A stretch of 64,000 bases of DNA from assembly GCF_003591175.1 (NCBI RefSeq), contig NZ_QYYG01000002.1, positions 1 through 64,000 on the forward strand, read 5' to 3'. Shown piece by piece: positions 19,957 through 29,717 of this stretch (positions are counted from its first letter, which is position 1; each line of letters begins with the position of its first letter). This DNA comes from Serratia inhibens (GTDB lineage: Bacteria > Pseudomonadota > Gammaproteobacteria > Enterobacterales > Enterobacteriaceae). The notes beneath the pieces were generated by a model that did not search any database, was not told the origin of the DNA, and saw only the letters and a list, made by a program, of their open reading frames with translations. A program made the position numbers and the translations under genes.

Positions 19957-21330
19957 ATGAGCGCGATCGCACCGAATCTTAAGTCTTTGCCTTACACCCG
20001 TACCGCCCTGTTGGAGCACTTTGCTCCGCTTGCTCAGCAACCGTGGGCAATGTTGCTGCACTCCGGGTTTGCCGAGCACTCGCATAACCGTTTCGATATT
20101 CTGGTCGCGGATCCCTGCGCAACGCTCACCACACGAGGACAAATCACCGAGGTTCGCCGCGGTGAGGATCACCGACAGTCGCAAGAAGACCCTTTCAGCC
20201 TGCTGCAAGAAGAGTTGGAACGACAAGGGTGGCATCCCGCGGCAGATCCCAACCTGCCGTTTCAGGGGGGCGCACTCGGGCTGTTCGGTTACGACTTGGG
20301 GCGCAGAGTGGAAAAGCTGCCGCAATGGGCGCAAGCGGATATCGCGCTGCCGGATATGGCGATTGGCATTTACGACTGGGCGCTGATTGCCGATCACCAT
20401 CGGCAGACATTGACGTTGCTCAGCTACGGCGACACGGAACAGCGCTGGCAGTGGCTTAACGCACAACGGCCGGAACCGCAGCAGGCATTTGCCTTGACCA
20501 GCCGCTGGCAAGCCAATATGACGCGCCAACAGTACGGCGAAAAGTTCCAGCGCATTCAGCATTACCTGCGTAGCGGTGATTGCTATCAAATTAATCTGGC
20601 GCAGCGCTTTTCAGCAGATTATCAGGGCGATGAATGGCAAGCCTTTCAACAATTGAACGCCAGCAACCGCGCGCCCTTCTCCGCCTTTTTGCGCCTGCCG
20701 GACAACGCCGTGCTGAGCGTTTCGCCCGAGCGTTTCCTGTGGCTGGCGAACCGGCATATTCAAACCCGCCCGATCAAAGGCACCTTGCCGAGGCTGGCCG
20801 ATGCCGAGCAGGATGCGCAACAGGCACGGCGCTTGGCACACTCTGCGAAAGACCGTGCGGAGAATCTGATGATTGTCGATCTGCTGCGTAATGATATCGG
20901 CCGTGTCGCCGAGCCGGGCAGCGTGCGTGTCCCCGAATTGTTCGTGGTCGAAGCCTTCCCCGCAGTCCATCATTTGGTCAGCACCATCACCGCCATCCTG
21001 CCGGAACGCACCGCGGCAACCGATCTGCTGCGCGCTTGCTTTCCGGGGGGCTCCATTACCGGCGCGCCAAAAGTGCGGGCGATGGAAATCATCGAGGAAC
21101 TTGAGCCGCAGCGGCGCAATGCCTACTGCGGCAGCATAGGTTATATCAGCGCCTGCGGCACCATGGACACCAATATCACCATCCGCACGTTAATCACCGA
21201 AAACGGTCGCATTTACTGTTCTGCGGGCGGCGGCATCGTGGCCGACAGCCAGGAGCAGGCGGAGTATCAGGAAACCTTTGATAAAGTCGGCCGCATCTTG
21301 CCGCAACTGGGGGAGGTTACCGCCTCGTGA
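19957..21330 (+). CDS. pabB: aminodeoxychorismate synthase component 1
   Basis: PabB converts chorismate and ammonia (from PabA) to 4-amino-4-deoxychorismate for p-aminobenzoate and folate. The 457-residue protein carries [13 protein letters not shown] near the N-terminus, PIKGTLPR (the conserved catalytic lysine loop), [41 protein letters not shown] and [11 protein letters not shown] with [12 protein letters not shown]. The ATG at 19957 is chosen by homology; GAGG at 19950 is close to it. Overlaps nudL by four bases (GTGA), indicating translational coupling as in E. coli. Confidence 0.95.
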   Translation: MSAIAPNLKSLPYTRTALLEHFAPLAQQPWAMLLHSGFAEHSHNRFDILVADPCATLTTRGQITEVRRGEDHRQSQEDPFSLLQEELERQGWHPAADPNLPFQGGALGLFGYDLGRRVEKLPQWAQADIALPDMAIGIYDWALIADHHRQTLTLLSYGDTEQRWQWLNAQRPEPQQAFALTSRWQANMTRQQYGEKFQRIQHYLRSGDCYQINLAQRFSADYQGDEWQAFQQLNASNRAPFSAFLRLPDNAVLSVSPERFLWLANRHIQTRPIKGTLPRLADAEQDAQQARRLAHSAKDRAENLMIVDLLRNDIGRVAEPGSVRVPELFVVEAFPAVHHLVSTITAILPERTAATDLLRACFPGGSITGAPKVRAMEIIEELEPQRRNAYCGSIGYISACGTMDTNITIRTLITENGRIYCSAGGGIVADSQEQAEYQETFDKVGRILPQLGEVTAS

Positions 21331-21905
21331 GCCAACCAACCTACCCGACCTCGCTTACCGCCTTTATCAGCCGTTTCCAGTTGCAGCTGCCGCAGGCGTC
21401 GCAGATTTCGCACAATATCCGCCCTGCGGCGGTATTGATCCCTATTATCTGCCACCCCGAACCTACGCTGCTGCTCACCCGCCGCGCCGACTCGCTGCGC
21501 AAACATGCGGGCCAGGTCGCGTTTCCGGGCGGTAAAACCGATGCTGAAGATGGCTCTGCGATTATCACCGCTCTGCGTGAAGCGCAGGAAGAAGTGGCGA
21601 TCCCGCCCCGGTCGGTGACCGTGCTGGGCCAACTGGCGCCGCTCGACAGCAGCACCGGCTTTCAGGTCACGCCGGTGGTCGGTCTCATCTCGCCCGATGT
21701 GCAATTCCGCGCCAACGAAGACGAAGTGGCCGACGTCTTCGAGATGCCGCTGCATGAAGCACTGACGCTGTCGCGCTATTACCCGCTGGATATTCACCGT
21801 GCAGGCCATTCGCACCGCATTTATCTTTCCTGGTATCAGAGCCAGTTTGTCTGGGGTCTGACCGCCGCCATCATTCGGCGGCTGGCGCAACAGGTCAGTA
21901 TTTAA
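21327..21905 (+). CDS. nudL: Nudix hydrolase NudL (CoA pyrophosphatase-like)
   Basis: A 192-residue Nudix protein, probably cleaving CoA or similar diphosphates. The Nudix box is visible in [20 protein letters not shown] followed by AQEEVAI, preceded by the subfamily block [18 protein letters not shown]. The start codon is the GTG of the GTGA overlap with the pabB stop. Length and order match E. coli YeaB/NudL, downstream of pabB and upstream of sdaA. Confidence 0.92.
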   Translation: MSQPTYPTSLTAFISRFQLQLPQASQISHNIRPAAVLIPIICHPEPTLLLTRRADSLRKHAGQVAFPGGKTDAEDGSAIITALREAQEEVAIPPRSVTVLGQLAPLDSSTGFQVTPVVGLISPDVQFRANEDEVADVFEMPLHEALTLSRYYPLDIHRAGHSHRIYLSWYQSQFVWGLTAAIIRRLAQQVSI

Positions 21906-22351
21906 CGCTTATTTCGTGATGAATATCACAAGCCAAACGGTTACCTGCGTAACACCCGCAGGTAAAGCGATCCTCATCACTTCATTCATCTGCTTTTTCA
22001 ACTACCTTTCTGGCTATCAGAGTTTTAAAAAAACTGTAAACCCTCTCTTCAACCTTACGAAATACCTGTAAAATACTGCCGTCCGGAATAAACCACTATC
22101 AAAACAGGGATTAAGCCGGCAGCGTCCAGCAACGGAAGCTGACGCGATTGTCATTAACGGAATTTGGGCAACGGAAGGCTCCACGGCTGACCGAGTGCCT
22201 GAGGCAATCAATAAGCAAGTTAACACCAAGGATTATTTTATTTCATGCGAAAAAGGCAACCGAACCCGTACGGGCCTTTTACAATATCGCTGTTCCCTGC
22301 TCGGTTTTTAACCGATGCAACCATAACAATATGCCTCTAAGGAGTTTTAGC
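21906..22351. other. sdaA upstream region, 446 bases
   Basis: Holds the sdaA promoter region. Visible elements are a CRP-like site at 21915-21930 and a hairpin-forming stretch around 22249-22281 (AAAAGGC ... CCCGTACGGG ... CCTTTT) in the likely leader, which could act as an attenuator. No convincing ORF: an in-frame extension of sdaA upstream is shadow. Confidence 0.45.
21915..21930. promoter_or_regulatory. CRP-like site between nudL and sdaA
   Basis: CGTGATGAATATCACA matches TGTGA-N6-TCACA with one mismatch. It is 422 bases upstream of sdaA and ten bases after nudL. Role in sdaA control is an inference; the distance implies a promoter well upstream with a long leader. Confidence 0.45.
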
Positions 22352-23716
22352 GTGATTAGCGTTTTCGACATGTTTAAGATCGGCATCGGCCCGTCCAGCT
22401 CTCATACGGTTGGACCGATGAAAGCCGGCAAACAGTTTGTCGACGATCTGGTAAATAAAGGCCTGATGCCTTCTATCACGCGTGTGGCTGTAGACGTTTA
22501 CGGCTCACTCTCATTGACCGGTAAAGGTCACCATACCGATATCGCTATCATCCTCGGCCTGGCAGGCAATATGCCGGATACCGTTGATATCGATAGCATC
22601 CCGGGTTTTATTCACGATGTAGAACAACGTCAACGCCTGATGCTGGCCGGTGGCTTGCATGAGGTTGATTTCCCGCGCGACGGCGGCATGGTTTTCCGCA
22701 GCGACAACCTGCCGCTGCATGAAAACGGCATGCAGGTTCATGCCTTCGCCGGTGATAAAGAAGTTTACAGCAAGACCTACTACTCCATTGGCGGCGGTTT
22801 TATCGTCGATGAAGAGAACTTCGGCAAAGTCGACGAACATGAGTTGGCCGTCCCTTATCCGTTCAATTTTGCCCGTGAAATGCTCGATCACTGCCGCGAA
22901 ACCGGGCTGTCCTTGTCGGGCATGGTGATGCAGAACGAGTTGGCACTGCACAGCAAACAGGAAATCGAAACCTATTTCGGCAACATCTGGCAGACCATGC
23001 GCGCCTGTATCGATCGCGGCCTGAATACCGAGGGCGTGCTGCCTGGGCCGCTGCGTGTACCGCGTCGCGCTTCCGCACTGCGCCGCCTGCTGGTTTCCTC
23101 CGATAAGCTGTCCAGCGACCCGATGAACGTCATTGACTGGGTCAATATGTTCGCGCTGGCGGTTAACGAAGAAAACGCCGCCGGTGGCCGCGTAGTCACA
23201 GCGCCGACCAACGGCGCCTGCGGCATCGTTCCTGCCGTGTTGGCTTACTATGACCACTTTATCGAATCCGTCAGCCCGGACATTTATATTCGCTACTTTA
23301 TGGCTGCGGGTGCCGTCGGCGCCCTGTACAAGATGAACGCCTCCATCTCTGGTGCCGAGGTTGGCTGCCAGGGTGAAGTGGGCGTCGCCTGCTCAATGGC
23401 GGCGGCAGGTCTGGCTGAACTGCTGGGCGGCAGCCCGGAACAGGTTTGTATCGCGGCAGAAATCGGCATGGAACATAATCTGGGTCTGACCTGCGATCCG
23501 GTTGCCGGGCAGGTTCAGGTACCTTGCATCGAGCGTAATGCGATTGCGTCCGTGAAGGCGATCAACTCGGCGCGCATGGCGCTGCGCCGCACCAGTGAGC
23601 CACGCGTTTCTCTGGATAAAGTGATCGAGACCATGTACGAAACCGGTAAAGATATGAACGCCAAATACCGCGAAACCTCGCGCGGCGGCCTGGCGATAAA
23701 AGTGCAGTGCGATTGA
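22352..23716 (+). CDS. sdaA: L-serine dehydratase (iron-sulfur type)
   Basis: SdaA deaminates L-serine to pyruvate and ammonia using an oxygen-labile 4Fe-4S cluster. The 454-residue protein (same length as E. coli SdaA) begins MISVFDMFKIGIGPSSSHTV with the substrate loop SSSH, and has PTNGACGIVPAV, the cluster region GCQGEVGVACSMAAAGLAEL and MEHNLGLTCDPVAGQVQVPC carrying the conserved cysteines. The start is GTG at 22352, seven bases after AAGGAG at 22339; a longer in-frame ORF from 22148 is rejected. A strong terminator follows. Confidence 0.96.
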   Translation: MISVFDMFKIGIGPSSSHTVGPMKAGKQFVDDLVNKGLMPSITRVAVDVYGSLSLTGKGHHTDIAIILGLAGNMPDTVDIDSIPGFIHDVEQRQRLMLAGGLHEVDFPRDGGMVFRSDNLPLHENGMQVHAFAGDKEVYSKTYYSIGGGFIVDEENFGKVDEHELAVPYPFNFAREMLDHCRETGLSLSGMVMQNELALHSKQEIETYFGNIWQTMRACIDRGLNTEGVLPGPLRVPRRASALRRLLVSSDKLSSDPMNVIDWVNMFALAVNEENAAGGRVVTAPTNGACGIVPAVLAYYDHFIESVSPDIYIRYFMAAGAVGALYKMNASISGAEVGCQGEVGVACSMAAAGLAELLGGSPEQVCIAAEIGMEHNLGLTCDPVAGQVQVPCIERNAIASVKAINSARMALRRTSEPRVSLDKVIETMYETGKDMNAKYRETSRGGLAIKVQCD

Positions 23717-23723
23717 TCCCACA

Positions 23724-23746
23724 CCCCGCCTTCCTGGCGGGGTTTT
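23724..23746 (+). terminator. terminator after sdaA
   Basis: CCCCGCC, loop TTCCT, then GGCGGGGTTTTT: a seven-base-pair GC stem with a T run, beginning eight bases past the sdaA stop. Confidence 0.92.
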
Positions 23747-23998
23747 TCTTTGCGTAACCTATTGATAATAAAAAACCCACCCACCAAAATGTGACGGCGT
23801 CACGAAAAAATATTTTTACAATATCGCGTCGATCCTCCGGTTAACCTGCAATTTAGCCCTTTGTTTCGCCAAATTTAAATAATTTACTGGGTTATCATCA
23901 CTCTTGTATAACGACAAGCTAGAATTAGCCGAGTATCATTCCATGGCAATTTGGCCGGTCGAGGATGCTTGGCTAGCTTACCGAACAAGGATTTACCG

Positions 23999-25615
23999 AT
24001 GTTGATGACCCAACTTGCCGTAACTAAATACCGCTATTACCGTTGGCTGCTGGCCGGGGCGGTTGGGTTGGCTATTCTGCTGCTCTCTCTGTACACCCGC
24101 TACTATCAGGAACTCGGTACCATCGAGCAAAGCCAACGGGTACTGGCCACCCGCACTGTCACCAAAATCAACAATCTGCTGGCACCGGCCGAGCAGCAGG
24201 CCGTACGCTCCATGCCCTTGCTGGAGCAACCCTGCGAGACCGTCATGCCGACGCTGCGCTTTCGCGCTGCGCAAAATCAGGCGCTGCGGGCCATGCTGTT
24301 GGTCAAAGACGGGGTTATTTACTGTTCCAGCCTGTTCGGCGTACGTAACTATGTTTTCAGCGCTATCTTGCCCACCCTGGCGGACGGTAGCGCGAAGTTG
24401 GCGCTGCGCCCTTCTCTTTCTGTCGCCAAAGGGGTGCCAACGCTGATCATGTGGACGCCGGGTGCGGCCGGTCACAACCTGAACGGCGTTCTGCATGTAT
24501 TCAATATTGAGCTGTTGGCGAATTTCCTGCTGGAACCGCAGGAGCCTTACGCACAGCGGGTGGTGCTGAACGTCGGCGACTACAGCCTGGAATATGGTCG
24601 ACGGGAGATCCTGCGCAGCGATTCCCTGACCAGAGGCCTTCTCTATACCGCAAAATCAGCGCAATACCCTTTCTCCATCTCGCTGTTTGGCCCGCAGGCC
24701 AGTCGGCTCGCTCTGGCTGCGCTGCCGCGCCATATCCCGTTGGCGTTGCTGATCAGCCTGCTGGCGGCCTATGTCGTGTACCTGCTCACCGCCAATCGCA
24801 TGAGCCTGTCCTATCATATTGGCCATGCCATTACCCACCGTGAATTCCGCGTTTACTGCCAGCCGATCATCAACGCCGAAACGGGCCGCTGCATCGGGGT
24901 GGAAACCCTGCTGCGCTGGAAAAACAAACGCCAGGGCTGGATCTCGCCGGACGTATTTATCCCCCTCGCGGAGCAACATGGGCTAATCGTCGCCCTGACC
25001 CGCTACCTGATGGCCACCGTGGTGGAAAATTTGCAGTTGTTCCCGCCGCGCCCGTCGTTTTATATCAGCATTAATGTCGCGGCGGAGCATTTCAATGCGG
25101 TCACCCTTATCGACGATATTCGGCGTATCTGGCTACCGGCCCAGCCGATGCCCTCGCTGATGCTGGAGCTTACCGAACGCACCGCTTTGTCTGAAATTCA
25201 GTATGAACAAATCAAAACGCTGAAGGAAATGGGGATCATGCTGGCAATCGATGATTTCGGCACCGGCCACAGCTCGCTCAGCTACCTGAAAAAACTGAGC
25301 CCTGACGTGTTGAAAATCGATCGCGGTTTTACCGCCGCCATCGGTACCGATGCGATCAACGCCACCGTCACCGATACCATCATTACTTTGGCGCACCGAC
25401 TGAAGCTAAAGCTGGTGGCCGAAGGGGTGGAAACCGCCGAACAGGCGGATTATCTACGCTCACGCGACGTGAACGCGCTGCAGGGATTTTATTTCGCCAA
25501 ACCGATGCCAATCAACGTATTTCCGCTGTGGTTACAGCAATATGAATCGCGGTTGCGAGCGGTGAGTGCGCGCGAAGAGCGGCAAAACGAGGGGGAAAGC
25601 AAACCGGAGGCGTGA
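23999..25615 (+). CDS. pdeD: c-di-GMP phosphodiesterase with CSS-motif sensor domain (PdeD-like)
   Basis: A 538-residue membrane protein: a first helix (about 14-33), a periplasmic CSS domain with Cys-Ser-Ser at 109-111 (VIYCSSLFG), a second helix (about 250-270) and a cytoplasmic EAL domain. The EAL signature reads ETLLRW (about 302), with ELTERTAL, AIDDFGTGHSSLSYL, LKIDRGF and VAEGVET intact, so hydrolysis of c-di-GMP is likely. Redox control through the CSS cysteine is known for E. coli relatives. ATG at 23999 follows AAGGAT. Position between sdaA and yoaE matches E. coli pdeD (yoaD). Confidence 0.88.
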   Translation: MLMTQLAVTKYRYYRWLLAGAVGLAILLLSLYTRYYQELGTIEQSQRVLATRTVTKINNLLAPAEQQAVRSMPLLEQPCETVMPTLRFRAAQNQALRAMLLVKDGVIYCSSLFGVRNYVFSAILPTLADGSAKLALRPSLSVAKGVPTLIMWTPGAAGHNLNGVLHVFNIELLANFLLEPQEPYAQRVVLNVGDYSLEYGRREILRSDSLTRGLLYTAKSAQYPFSISLFGPQASRLALAALPRHIPLALLISLLAAYVVYLLTANRMSLSYHIGHAITHREFRVYCQPIINAETGRCIGVETLLRWKNKRQGWISPDVFIPLAEQHGLIVALTRYLMATVVENLQLFPPRPSFYISINVAAEHFNAVTLIDDIRRIWLPAQPMPSLMLELTERTALSEIQYEQIKTLKEMGIMLAIDDFGTGHSSLSYLKKLSPDVLKIDRGFTAAIGTDAINATVTDTIITLAHRLKLKLVAEGVETAEQADYLRSRDVNALQGFYFAKPMPINVFPLWLQQYESRLRAVSAREERQNEGESKPEA

Positions 25616-25634
25616 TTGCCCCCGGTTCGTCATG

Positions 25635-27179
25635 TTACTGCGGTTCCTCGTCGTGAGGCGTCACTTTAGTGATACGCACCAGCTCGATGCGGTACTCCGA
25701 CACTTCAATAATTTCGAAGCGCAGCTGGTTTAACTCCACGACATCCCCCACCACCGGCATCTGGCCGTAGTGAGAAAGCAGGAAGCCCGCCAATGTGGCG
25801 TAATCCGCCGTCGGGCTAACCAGATCTTCGCAGTTCAGCGCCTGCTCCAACGAATGCAGATCGGTGCCGCCCTTCGCCAGCCAGCTCGCGTCTTCCACTA
25901 CGATATCCGGCGTCTCATCCTCATCCGGGAATTCGCCGGCAATGGCTTCCAGCACGTCCAGCGGCGTTACCAGCCCCTGTACCACACCAAATTCATTGGT
26001 CACCACCACCAGACGCCCTTTGGCCCGGCGCAATACCGCCAACAGGTTAATCACGTCCATGGTTTCCGGCACCACTATCGGCGGCGTGCGTGCGGCAAAC
26101 TCGGCGATATTCTCGCCCTGTTCCACCGCCACCAGCAGATCCTTGGCGCGCACCACGCCGATAATCTCGTCCAGCGAGTCACGGCAAACAGGGAACAGAC
26201 TGTGCGGCGTATCCAGCAGTTGTTCGCGCACCTCTTCACGAGAGCGATCGCAATCCACCCACGAAATTTCGGTACGCGGCGTCATTACGCTGCGCAGGGA
26301 ACGCGAAGCCAGCGTCAACACACCGCTGATCATGTAGCGCTCTTCCGCGGCAAAGGTCTCATTCACCGGCTGAGGTACGGCTTCATCCGTCTGCTGTGAA
26401 CGCTGTTGCCCCATCAGGCGCATAATCGCCTCGGCGGTACGCTCGCGCATCGGGCGGTGCGCCTGGTGTTTGATAAAGTTACGACGAGCAATCTGGTTAA
26501 ACAACTCGATCAGGATCGAGAAGCCAATCGCGGCGTACAGATAACCTTTAGGAATATGCATGCCAAAGCCTTCGGCGATCAGGCTCAGGCCGATCATCAA
26601 CAGGAAACTCAGGCACAGCACCACAATGGTAGGGTGCGCGTTCACGAAGTTAGTCAGCGGTTTTGACGCCACCAACATCACCACCATGGCAATGACCACC
26701 GCAGTCATCATTACCGGCAGGTCGTTCACCATCCCCACGGCGGTAATCACCGCATCAAGCGAGAACACGGCGTCAAGGATCACAATCTGCACCACAACCG
26801 CCCAGAACTTGGCGTAGCCACGGTTGGCGCCGTCCTGGTGCGTCTGACCTTCCAGCCGTTCATGCAATTCCATGGTGGCTTTGAACAACAGGAAGACACC
26901 GCCGAACAGCAAGATCAAATCACGTCCGGAGAAGTTGAAATCCGCCACGCTGAACAGCGGCGTAGTCAGCGTAACCATCCAGGAAATGACCGACAACAGG
27001 CCCAGGCGCATAAACAGCGCCAGCGACAGACCCAGTATGCGCGCTTTGTCGCGCTGCTTCGGCGGCAGCTTATCGGCCAGAATGGCGATAAACACCAGGT
27101 TGTCGATGCCCAGTACAATTTCCAATACCACCAGTGTAAGTAACCCAGCCCAAATCGAGGGGTCCATTAAAAATTCCAT
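25635..27179 (-). CDS. yoaE: TerC family membrane protein with CBS and CorC domains (YoaE)
   Basis: A 514-residue protein: an N-terminal TerC domain with about seven helices (1-240; [19 protein letters not shown] near 20 with the conserved acidic pair), a CBS pair (about 300-420) and a C-terminal CorC/HlyC transporter-associated domain (about 430-510). The same architecture and length as E. coli YoaE, whose substrate is not established; TerC relatives act in metal handling. Divergent from manX across 695 bases, as in E. coli. Its own leader is unusually structured. Confidence 0.92.
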   Translation of the reverse strand: MEFLMDPSIWAGLLTLVVLEIVLGIDNLVFIAILADKLPPKQRDKARILGLSLALFMRLGLLSVISWMVTLTTPLFSVADFNFSGRDLILLFGGVFLLFKATMELHERLEGQTHQDGANRGYAKFWAVVVQIVILDAVFSLDAVITAVGMVNDLPVMMTAVVIAMVVMLVASKPLTNFVNAHPTIVVLCLSFLLMIGLSLIAEGFGMHIPKGYLYAAIGFSILIELFNQIARRNFIKHQAHRPMRERTAEAIMRLMGQQRSQQTDEAVPQPVNETFAAEERYMISGVLTLASRSLRSVMTPRTEISWVDCDRSREEVREQLLDTPHSLFPVCRDSLDEIIGVVRAKDLLVAVEQGENIAEFAARTPPIVVPETMDVINLLAVLRRAKGRLVVVTNEFGVVQGLVTPLDVLEAIAGEFPDEDETPDIVVEDASWLAKGGTDLHSLEQALNCEDLVSPTADYATLAGFLLSHYGQMPVVGDVVELNQLRFEIIEVSEYRIELVRITKVTPHDEEPQ

Positions 27180-27440
27180 ATCAGACTCCGGAAAAAAGAC
27201 AGGATTGCCGAGCGGGGCTCAGGCGTGACGATGCCGACGCAGAGTGCGCACAGACAACAACAGCAAGATAACGGGATTGCGGTACCGGGGGATGGCCGAA
27301 CGGCCGTGTGACTTGTGTTACGCCAGCAGGTGGCGGGTGGAACCTTGAAAAACAGTAACTTCGGTGACAGTCCATAGGGTGGGCTGAGGCCCTTCACTCC
27401 TAAATATGAAAGAGGAAATACTCTAGCAGGAATTTTTTTT
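27180..27440 (-). promoter_or_regulatory. hairpin-rich candidate leader RNA upstream of yoaE
   Basis: Read toward yoaE, this stretch contains successive short perfect stems: GGGCCTCAGCCC, CGCCA-CCTGC-TGGCG, GGCCGTTCGGCC and a GC-rich segment before the start codon. An in-frame 64-codon reading frame (MDCHRSYCFSRFHPPPAGV...) runs through it and stops one base before the yoaE ATG. I cannot match it to a known riboswitch; the yybP-ykoY core GGGGAGTAGCC seen at mntP is absent here. Candidate only. Confidence 0.4.
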
Positions 27441-27726
27441 ACGGCAAAGAAGCTTTTTTACCTTCAGCATCGTCTTGTAACAGGTCTGTTGTTTAATTCC
27501 GCAAACACCGCCTTAAGCGTTGTCTGAGCGCTCAATAACGGAGCAACGTCACAAAATTTATTTTTTCACTCACTAAAATAAATGACGCGAATGTGAATTA
27601 ACGCGCACAGGCTTTTGAAACTGCGCGAAAAATGTTAAGCCCGCGTTTTTAATTTTCTACCATAATGTATTTGAAACGCGAAAGTGACTGCCAGAAAGGA
27701 AATCAATAACGACACAATCCGTGCAT

Positions 27727-27851
27727 ATACCCTATAGCTTTCACGTTGCAGCTAGGCGGCAAACTCAGGAATCCCCAAGAGCTTACTCAAGTAAGTGACT
27801 GGGGTGAGTGAGTGCAGCCAACAACGCTGCGGCTTGAAAGATGACGGGTAT
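27727..27851. repeat. ERIC (enterobacterial repetitive intergenic consensus) element
   Basis: A 125-bp imperfect palindrome bounded by ATACCC and GGGTAT. Its core AAGTAAGTGACTGGGGTGAG matches the classic ERIC consensus used for ERIC-PCR, and GAATCCCCAAGAGCTTAC matches the opposite arm with one or two changes. It ends 23 bases before the manX start, so it would be transcribed in the manXYZ leader. ERIC elements are non-autonomous, MITE-like repeats. Confidence 0.93.
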
Positions 27852-27874
27852 GAAGTTCAATGAGGAGGTAGCGA

Positions 27875-28846
27875 GTGGCAATAGCTATTATCATCGGCAC
27901 ACACGGGACCGCAGCGGAACAATTGCTGAAGACGACGGAAATGCTATTGGGTGAACAAGATAACGTCGCTTTTATAGACTTCGTCCCCGGTGAAAATGCC
28001 GAAACGTTAATCGAAAAATATAACCTGAAAATCAGCGAGCTAGACACCAGCGGTGGCGTCTTGTTCCTGGTCGATACCTGGGGCGGCAGCCCATTCAACG
28101 CGGCCAGCCGCATTGCCGTCGATAAGGAAAATCATGAGGTCGTCACCGGGGTTAACATTCCCATGCTGGTGGAAACGTTCATGGCGCGAGACGATAACCC
28201 GGGCTTCGACGAATTGGTCGCTCTGGCGTTGGAAACCGGCCGTGAAGGCGTTAAAGCGCTGAAAAAACCGGAAGAAGAGAGTGTTAAGCCCGCGGCACCA
28301 CAAAGTTCCCCCGCCGCCAAACCCGCCGCACCGCAGGCACCGCTTGGCCCCAATGACCGTATGAAGATCGGCCTGGCGCGCATCGATGACCGCCTGATTC
28401 ACGGCCAGGTTGCCACCCGTTGGACCAAGGAAACCAACGTCAGTCGCATCATCGTCATCAGCGACGAAGTAGCCGCCGATCACGTCCGCAAAACCTTACT
28501 GACCCAAGTGGCTCCGCCGGGCGTTACCGCACACGTGGTCGACGTGGCGAAAGCCATCCGCGTATGGGACAACCCGAAATATGCCGGTGACCGCGTGATG
28601 CTGCTGTTCACCAACCCGACCGACGTTTGGCGCCTGGTCGAGGCCGGCGTGGATATCAAATCGGTGAATATCGGCGGCATGGCGTTTCGCCAGGGGAAAA
28701 CCCAGGTCAATAACGCCGTGTCGGTCGACGAAAAGGATATCGAAGCGTTTAAGAAATTAAACGATCGCGGTATTGAACTGGAAGTTCGCAAAGTCTCGTC
28801 CGACAGCCGATTAAAAATGATGGACCTGATTAACAAACTCAATTAA
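27875..28846 (+). CDS. manX: mannose-family PTS EIIAB component
   Basis: ManX carries phosphate from HPr to the incoming sugar. The 323-residue protein has the IIA domain (1-130) with phospho-His10 in IIIGTHG, an Ala/Pro-rich linker (about 137-162) and the IIB domain with the second phospho-His near 176 in RIDDRLIHGQV. The start is GTG at 27875 after GAGGAGGT, a very strong ribosome site. First gene of manXYZ; the ERIC element lies in its leader. Confidence 0.96.
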   Translation: MAIAIIIGTHGTAAEQLLKTTEMLLGEQDNVAFIDFVPGENAETLIEKYNLKISELDTSGGVLFLVDTWGGSPFNAASRIAVDKENHEVVTGVNIPMLVETFMARDDNPGFDELVALALETGREGVKALKKPEEESVKPAAPQSSPAAKPAAPQAPLGPNDRMKIGLARIDDRLIHGQVATRWTKETNVSRIIVISDEVAADHVRKTLLTQVAPPGVTAHVVDVAKAIRVWDNPKYAGDRVMLLFTNPTDVWRLVEAGVDIKSVNIGGMAFRQGKTQVNNAVSVDEKDIEAFKKLNDRGIELEVRKVSSDSRLKMMDLINKLN

Positions 28847-28901
28847 TGGCGACAGCCAATAATTATTTTACTCAGAGCTCTTTGGTCATAGGAGAAGTGC
28901 A

Positions 28902-29702
28902 ATGGAGATTACCACTCTTCAGATTGTGCTGATATTTATCGTTGCCTGTATCGCCGGGATGGGATCCGTCCTCGACGAGTTCCAGTTCCACCGTCCGCTG
29001 GTCGCCTGTACCCTGATTGGCTTTATTCTCGGCGATATGAAAACCGGCATCATCATCGGCGGCACGCTGGAGATGATAGCCCTGGGCTGGATGAATATCG
29101 GTGCTGCGGTCGCGCCGGATGCAGCATTGGCGTCAATCATTTCCACCATTCTGGTTATTGCCGGCGGCCAGAGCGTCGGCGCCGGTATCGCGCTGGCCAT
29201 ACCGCTGGCGGCAGCCGGGCAAGTGCTGACCATCATAGTGCGTACCCTGACCGTGGCCTTCCAGCACGCGGCAGACAGCGCGGCAGAACGCGGCAGCTTG
29301 CGCGCCATCACCTGGATCCACATCTCCGCCCTGCTGTTGCAGGCGATGCGCATCGCCATCCCGGCGGTCATTGTGGCCATCTCGGTGGGCACCGCAGGCG
29401 TTCACGCTCTGCTTAACTCGATCCCGGAAGTCGTCACCAGCGGCCTGAACATCGCCGGCGGGATGATCGTGGTGGTCGGCTACGCCATGGTGATCAACAT
29501 GATGCGCGCCGGTTACCTGATGCCCTTCTTCTACCTCGGCTTCGTTACCGCAGCCTTCACCAACTTCAACCTGGTGGCGCTCGGCGTCATCGGCGTGGTG
29601 ATGGCCGTGCTTTATATCCAGCTCAGTCCGAAATACAACAAGTCTCAGGTTGTACAGGCTGGCCCGGCTAATGCCAACGATCTCGATAACGAACTCGACT
29701 AG
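28902..29702 (+). CDS. manY: mannose-family PTS EIIC component
   Basis: A 266-residue inner-membrane channel subunit that, with ManZ, imports mannose, glucose and related sugars. It opens MEITTLQIVLIFIVACIAGM and contains the family motif GGTLEMIALGWMNIGAA (about 52-69) with several hydrophobic helices. GGAGAAGTGC precedes the ATG. It is 55 bases after manX and 15 before manZ. Confidence 0.96.
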   Translation: MEITTLQIVLIFIVACIAGMGSVLDEFQFHRPLVACTLIGFILGDMKTGIIIGGTLEMIALGWMNIGAAVAPDAALASIISTILVIAGGQSVGAGIALAIPLAAAGQVLTIIVRTLTVAFQHAADSAAERGSLRAITWIHISALLLQAMRIAIPAVIVAISVGTAGVHALLNSIPEVVTSGLNIAGGMIVVVGYAMVINMMRAGYLMPFFYLGFVTAAFTNFNLVALGVIGVVMAVLYIQLSPKYNKSQVVQAGPANANDLDNELD

Positions 29703-29717
29703 GAATAGGTGAGAGAA

